Part shown: positions 60,410-64,000 of the stretch, one piece after another
Numbering within the stretch: the first letter of the stretch is position 1
How the letters are laid out: each line of letters starts with the position of its first letter
Origin: Syntrophales bacterium
GTDB lineage: Bacteria; Desulfobacterota; Syntrophia; Syntrophales; UBA8958
NCBI GenBank assembly: GCA_026417625.1
Contig: JAOACW010000001.1
Location: 124,001-188,000, forward strand
DNA: 64,000 bases
Direction of reading: 5' to 3'
Translations under genes and position numbers: made by a program
The notes under the pieces: model-generated
What the model was told of the DNA's origin: nothing
The model's input: only the letters and a program-made list of their open reading frames with translations
Databases searched by the model: none

Positions 60410-63400
60410 ATGCCCAAAAGAAACGACATAAAAAAGGTAATGATCATTGGATCAGGTCCTATAGTCATAGGCCAGGCTTGTGAGTTCGACTATTCAGGTA
60501 CCCAGGCATGCAAAGCGTTACGATCACTAGGTTACGAAATTGTGCTTGTCAACTCCAATCCGGCAACGATTATGACAGATCCCGGAATGGCTGATGTAAC
60601 TTACATTGAACCCCTCAATTTTCAAACTATGATAGAGATAATAGAAAACGAAAGACCAGATGCCATCCTACCAAATTTAGGGGGACAGACGGGTCTCAAC
60701 CTTACGGCAGAACTGTGGAAAAAGGGGATCTTGGAAAAATACGGTGTAAAGATTATCGGTGTCCAGGCAGAGGCAATAGAACGTGGTGAGGACAGGATAA
60801 TATTCAAAGAAACCATGAAAAAACTGGGTCTTGAAATGCCAAGGAGCGAACCTGCATTCACAGTGGAGGAAGCAGAGAGAATAGCTTGTCGTCTGGGCTT
60901 TCCCGTGGTCATACGTCCAGCTTACACGCTGGGTGGTACGGGAGGTGGCCTTGTTTACAACGTAGAAGAGCTGCGTACCGTGGCAAGCCGAGGGATAGCC
61001 GCCAGTATGGTAGGACAGATACTCGTCGAAGAATCCGTTCTTGGCTGGGAGGAGCTGGAATTGGAAGTGGTGCGCGACTCGAAAAACCAGATTATTACTG
61101 TGTGTTTCATAGAAAATGTGGATGCCATGGGCATCCATACAGGTGACTCCTTCTGCGTAGCTCCCATGCTCACGATACCACAGGATGTTCAACGTACACT
61201 CCAAGAATACGCCTATCGCATTGTGGAATCCATAGGTGTTATAGGTGGAACCAATATTCAGTTTGCACGCCACCCAGAAACAGGCAAAATAGTTGTTATT
61301 GAGATTAATCCTCGAACATCCCGTTCCTCTGCCCTTGCTTCCAAAGCTACAGGATTCCCCATTGCATACATATCCTCCCTACTTGCTGGTGGCCTTACCC
61401 TGGATGAGATACCCTACTGGAGAGAAGGAACCTTAGACAAGTACACCCCAAGTGGTGACTATGTGGTCGTAAAATTTGCCCGCTGGGATTTCGAAAAGTT
61501 CCGGGGGGCGGAAGATAGATTGGGCACCCAAATGCGGGCCGTTGGGGAGGTTATGAGCATAGGAAAAACGTACAAAGAAGCCCTGCAGAAAGCCATCCGT
61601 TCATTGGAAAAGGGTAGATATGGACTTGGTTTGGTTAAGGATTTCCATGAAAAAAAACTGGAAGACCTCCTCGACTTGTTAAAGGAACCGTCGAGCGAGC
61701 GGCAATTTATAATGTATGAGGCCTTACGCAAAGGTGCTGATGTAGAGACCCTCTACAAACTCACTCACATCAAACCTTGGTTTATTGAACAGATGAAAGA
61801 ACTGGTGCAACTGGAAGAGAAAATAATCACCTTTAGGGGGGAAAAACTACCTGATGAAATACTGATACAGGCCAAGAAGGATGGTTTTGCTGACCGATAT
61901 CTTGCTCAACTACTCAACACGAATGAAGAAAATATACGTGGGCAACGAACAGCCCTGGGAATAGTGGAAACCTGGGATTACATTCCAGTCAGTGGAGTGG
62001 AAAATGCCGCTTATTATTACTCCACTTACAACGCTCCCGACAGAACCACCGTCAGCCCCCGCAAAAAGGTTATGGTGCTTGGGGGAGGTCCCAACAGAAT
62101 AGGGCAGGGTATCGAGTTTGACTACTGTTGTGTGCATGCTGCCTTTACCCTCAGGGACGAAGGTTATGAGTCCATAATGGTCAACTGCAATCCGGAAACT
62201 GTATCCACTGATTATGATACCTCTGATAAACTGTACTTTGAGCCGTTAACAGTGGAAGACGTATTATCCATTTACGAAAAGGAAAAACCAGAGGGTATTA
62301 TATGCCAGTTTGGTGGGCAGACGCCCCTAAACATCGCTAATGACCTAGCAAAAGCGGGGGTTAAAATTTTGGGTACGTCTCCAGAAACCATCGACCTCGC
62401 TGAGGACAGAGACCGTTTCAGAAAAATGATGCAGAAGCTGGGTATCCCTATGCCACCTTCTGGCATAGCCAGTAATTTGGAAGAAGCTATACGGGTAGCA
62501 AACAGTATAGGTTATCCCCTAATGGTCAGACCCTCCTATGTTCTTGGTGGACGGGGCATGGAAGTAGTTCATGATGAGGAAATGTTAAAAGAATACGTCG
62601 CAGCTGCCCGCGGTGTGACACCCGATAGGCCTATTCTTATAGATAAGTTCCTGGAGAATGCCATAGAAGTGGAAACAGACGCCGTATCCGATGGGGAAGA
62701 CGTCCTCGTTCCTGCAATAATGGAACATATCGAACTCGCAGGGGTTCATTCAGGTGATTCCGCTTGTGTGATACCACCCATCTCCGTACCACCAAAGCAC
62801 CTGGAAACTATAGTGGAGTACACAAAGAGGATTGCCCTAGAATTCAAAGTGGTGGGATTAATGAACATCCAGTATGCTATTGCCAACGATACGGTGTATA
62901 TCTTGGAAGCCAATCCTCGTGCGTCACGAACAGTACCTCTCGTCTCAAAAGTGTGCAATATACCCATGGCTCGCATTGCCACACAGCTCATATTAGGGAA
63001 AAAACTCGCCGATCTTAACATAAAACCCAAAAGGGTACCCCATTTCGGGGTAAAAGAAGCGGTATTTCCTTTCAATATGTTCCCAGAGGTGGATCCTGTT
63101 CTGGGTCCTGAAATGCGTTCCACGGGAGAGGTCCTGGGATTGGCTGACTCCTTTGGTCTCGCCTTTTACAAAGCTCAGGAAGCAGCCCAACAGACCCTAC
63201 CTGATAGGGGAAGCGTTTTGATCACCGTTGAGGATAGGGACAAGGGCTCTATCTTGCCCGTCGCCCGGCAATTCAAAGAACTAGGTTTCCGAATATTGGC
63301 CACAAGTGGCACACGAAAATATCTGGCAGATCACGGTATCGAGGCCGACCTTGCGCTAAAGATGCATGAGGGTAGACCTCATATCGTTGATCTTGTGAAA

Positions 63401-63610
63401 AATGGAGAAATTCAGTTGATAATAAATACACCTAGTGGTAGAAAAAGTGTACACGATGATTCTTACATAAGAAAGTCAGCAATTAAATACAAAGTGCCCT
63501 ATATAACCACAACGGCGGCAGCGGCGGCGGCGGTGAAGGGAATAGAAGCATTTAGAAAGGGACACGGAAGAGCAAAGTCTCTGCAGAGTTATCACAAAGA
63601 TATTGGCTAA
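60410..63610 (+). CDS. carB: Carbamoyl-phosphate synthase, large subunit
   Basis: A 1066-residue synthase that makes carbamoyl phosphate from bicarbonate, ammonia (delivered by CarA) and two ATP for pyrimidines and arginine. Two homologous ATP-grasp halves (SGPIVIGQACEFDYSG near 15; GGGPNRIGQGIEFDYCC near 562) and a C-terminal MGS-like regulatory domain (about 935-1066). A GCG/GGC-rich run near 63515 encodes a short poly-Ala (TTAAAAAAVKG). carA is not in the window. Confidence 0.96.
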   Translation: MPKRNDIKKVMIIGSGPIVIGQACEFDYSGTQACKALRSLGYEIVLVNSNPATIMTDPGMADVTYIEPLNFQTMIEIIENERPDAILPNLGGQTGLNLTAELWKKGILEKYGVKIIGVQAEAIERGEDRIIFKETMKKLGLEMPRSEPAFTVEEAERIACRLGFPVVIRPAYTLGGTGGGLVYNVEELRTVASRGIAASMVGQILVEESVLGWEELELEVVRDSKNQIITVCFIENVDAMGIHTGDSFCVAPMLTIPQDVQRTLQEYAYRIVESIGVIGGTNIQFARHPETGKIVVIEINPRTSRSSALASKATGFPIAYISSLLAGGLTLDEIPYWREGTLDKYTPSGDYVVVKFARWDFEKFRGAEDRLGTQMRAVGEVMSIGKTYKEALQKAIRSLEKGRYGLGLVKDFHEKKLEDLLDLLKEPSSERQFIMYEALRKGADVETLYKLTHIKPWFIEQMKELVQLEEKIITFRGEKLPDEILIQAKKDGFADRYLAQLLNTNEENIRGQRTALGIVETWDYIPVSGVENAAYYYSTYNAPDRTTVSPRKKVMVLGGGPNRIGQGIEFDYCCVHAAFTLRDEGYESIMVNCNPETVSTDYDTSDKLYFEPLTVEDVLSIYEKEKPEGIICQFGGQTPLNIANDLAKAGVKILGTSPETIDLAEDRDRFRKMMQKLGIPMPPSGIASNLEEAIRVANSIGYPLMVRPSYVLGGRGMEVVHDEEMLKEYVAAARGVTPDRPILIDKFLENAIEVETDAVSDGEDVLVPAIMEHIELAGVHSGDSACVIPPISVPPKHLETIVEYTKRIALEFKVVGLMNIQYAIANDTVYILEANPRASRTVPLVSKVCNIPMARIATQLILGKKLADLNIKPKRVPHFGVKEAVFPFNMFPEVDPVLGPEMRSTGEVLGLADSFGLAFYKAQEAAQQTLPDRGSVLITVEDRDKGSILPVARQFKELGFRILATSGTRKYLADHGIEADLALKMHEGRPHIVDLVKNGEIQLIINTPSGRKSVHDDSYIRKSAIKYKVPYITTTAAAAAAVKGIEAFRKGHGRAKSLQSYHKDIG

Positions 63611-63617
63611 CAACGAG

Positions 63618-64000
63618 ATGATAAAAGCAAGGGATAATTGCGGGGTCTTCGGTATATATTCTCAGGAACCCTGTGTATATGACATCTTCAATGGACTCGA
63701 TTTCCTCCAGCACAGGGGACAGGAATACTGTGGGATAGCCACGTACGACGGCCGCATCCGTCAGGTAATCCATCATGGAAAAGCGGGGAACAGTTTCACT
63801 CCCCAGGACTTTGAATACCTTAAAGGCAACTGGGGCATCGGACACGTAAGTTTATGGGAACGTCAGCCCATGAGTTGGCAATCCAAATTGGGTGACATTG
63901 CTGTGGCCTTCAGTGGAAATATCCTTAATGCGGAAGAGCTTATCAAAGAGATGATGACTCAGGGTCACGCCTTCCAGGGGAGTTACCACACGGAAATACT
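63618..64000 (+). CDS. PurF-like amidophosphoribosyltransferase, N-terminal part, with altered glutaminase residues
   Basis: The frame from ATG 63618 runs off the window (127 complete codons). It shows the class II glutamine amidotransferase start DNCGVFGIYS with Cys8 as would-be nucleophile after propeptide removal, and LDFLQHRGQEY. The usual GHVRYSTTG is replaced by GHVSLWERQP (the glutamine-binding Arg is missing) and the HNGN oxyanion motif by FSGN. The enzyme may therefore use ammonia rather than glutamine, or have a changed donor. Eight bases after carB; a carB-purF neighbourhood is known in Desulfovibrio. Confidence 0.7.
   Translation, partial: MIKARDNCGVFGIYSQEPCVYDIFNGLDFLQHRGQEYCGIATYDGRIRQVIHHGKAGNSFTPQDFEYLKGNWGIGHVSLWERQPMSWQSKLGDIAVAFSGNILNAEELIKEMMTQGHAFQGSYHTEI

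Noticed and set aside
63500-63545. GCG/GGC-rich run near the end of carB as a microsatellite or regulatory repeat
   Set aside because: It encodes a short poly-Ala in the MGS-like domain in frame and is only about 20 bases long.
1-64000. Mobile elements, prophage, CRISPR or defence systems
   Set aside because: No transposase, integrase, Cas protein or spaced direct repeats were seen; gene content and codon use look uniform along the window.

Overview
The window (about 45-47% GC by eye, almost entirely coding, short spacers, no phage, IS or CRISPR) reads as housekeeping and central-metabolism chromosome from an anaerobic Gram-negative bacterium, most likely a Desulfobacterota (former Deltaproteobacteria) member of the syntrophic/sulfate-reducer type. 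This is inference from gene content: LL-diaminopimelate aminotransferase, class III PHA synthase (PhaE/PhaC) with PhaR and phasins, an NDP-forming acyl-CoA synthetase, a NIL-domain ferredoxin, a FadH/enoate-reductase-like flavoprotein, a long-form class II aldolase, a short ThiC and carB next to a purF-like gene. Lgt, a lipoprotein, a DUF374 acyltransferase and DAP biosynthesis fit a didermic cell wall.

Layout. 1-0.8 kb (minus): the 5' part of the SRP RNA, tRNA-Ser(GGA), tRNA-Ser(CGA), tadA. 0.87-3.6 kb (plus): Sir2 deacylase, NRDE/TANGO2 protein, Nudix hydrolase, histone-deacetylase-family amidohydrolase. 3.7-5.6 kb (minus): FMN/4Fe-4S/FAD oxidoreductase. 5.7-11.3 kb (plus): ilvB-ilvN-ilvC-ilvD plus a small unknown gene, behind a leader that carries an unannotated Val-rich 23-codon peptide and a chain of mutually exclusive hairpins. 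11.4-13.0 kb (plus): YbaK deacylase, a thioredoxin with two zinc ribbons, ADP-ribose pyrophosphatase. 13.0-14.8 kb (minus): GGDEF protein and lipoprotein. 15.3-17.7 kb (minus): fructose-bisphosphate aldolase and fructose-1,6-bisphosphatase. 17.75-20.95 kb (minus): birA-bioY-bioM-bioN behind a BirA-type operator. 21-24.5 kb (minus): fpg, an exported unknown, dapF, dapL.

24.6-30.5 kb: acyl-CoA synthetase (plus), DUF374 acyltransferase, MoaE-like protein, DciA-like protein (plus), tRNA methyltransferase, DUF1015 protein. 30.6-35.6 kb: the polyhydroxyalkanoate island: alpha/beta hydrolase, phaE, phaC, a phaJ-like hydratase, an uncharacterised tryptophan-rich coiled-coil protein, two phasins and phaR. 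35.7-41.9 kb: ferredoxin, small membrane protein, mtaB, rnc, Elp3-like radical SAM protein, era, der. 42-47.1 kb: livJHMGF plus a small zinc-ribbon protein. 47-50.1 kb (minus): histidine phosphatase, nitroreductase, SIS-type phosphoglucose isomerase. 50.15-51.7 kb: TPP riboswitch, terminator and thiC. 51.7-60.3 kb (minus): ubiE/menG, tkt, cutA, SpoU methyltransferase, lgt, trxB, GH130 phosphorylase, MFS transporter and small ORFs. 60.4-64 kb: carB and the start of a purF-like gene.

Functional links: the aldolase, FBPase, transketolase and phosphoglucose isomerase support gluconeogenesis and pentose phosphate interconversion; Liv import and Ilv synthesis cover branched-chain amino acids; biotin uptake and BirA form one autoregulated unit; the PHA island is a complete synthesis, granule-coat and repressor module. 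The best candidates for something undescribed are the ilv leader, the uncharacterised protein in the PHA island, the MoaE-like protein with a cysteine cluster and no lysine motif, the duplicated-ribbon thioredoxin and the purF-like protein with apparently lost glutaminase residues.
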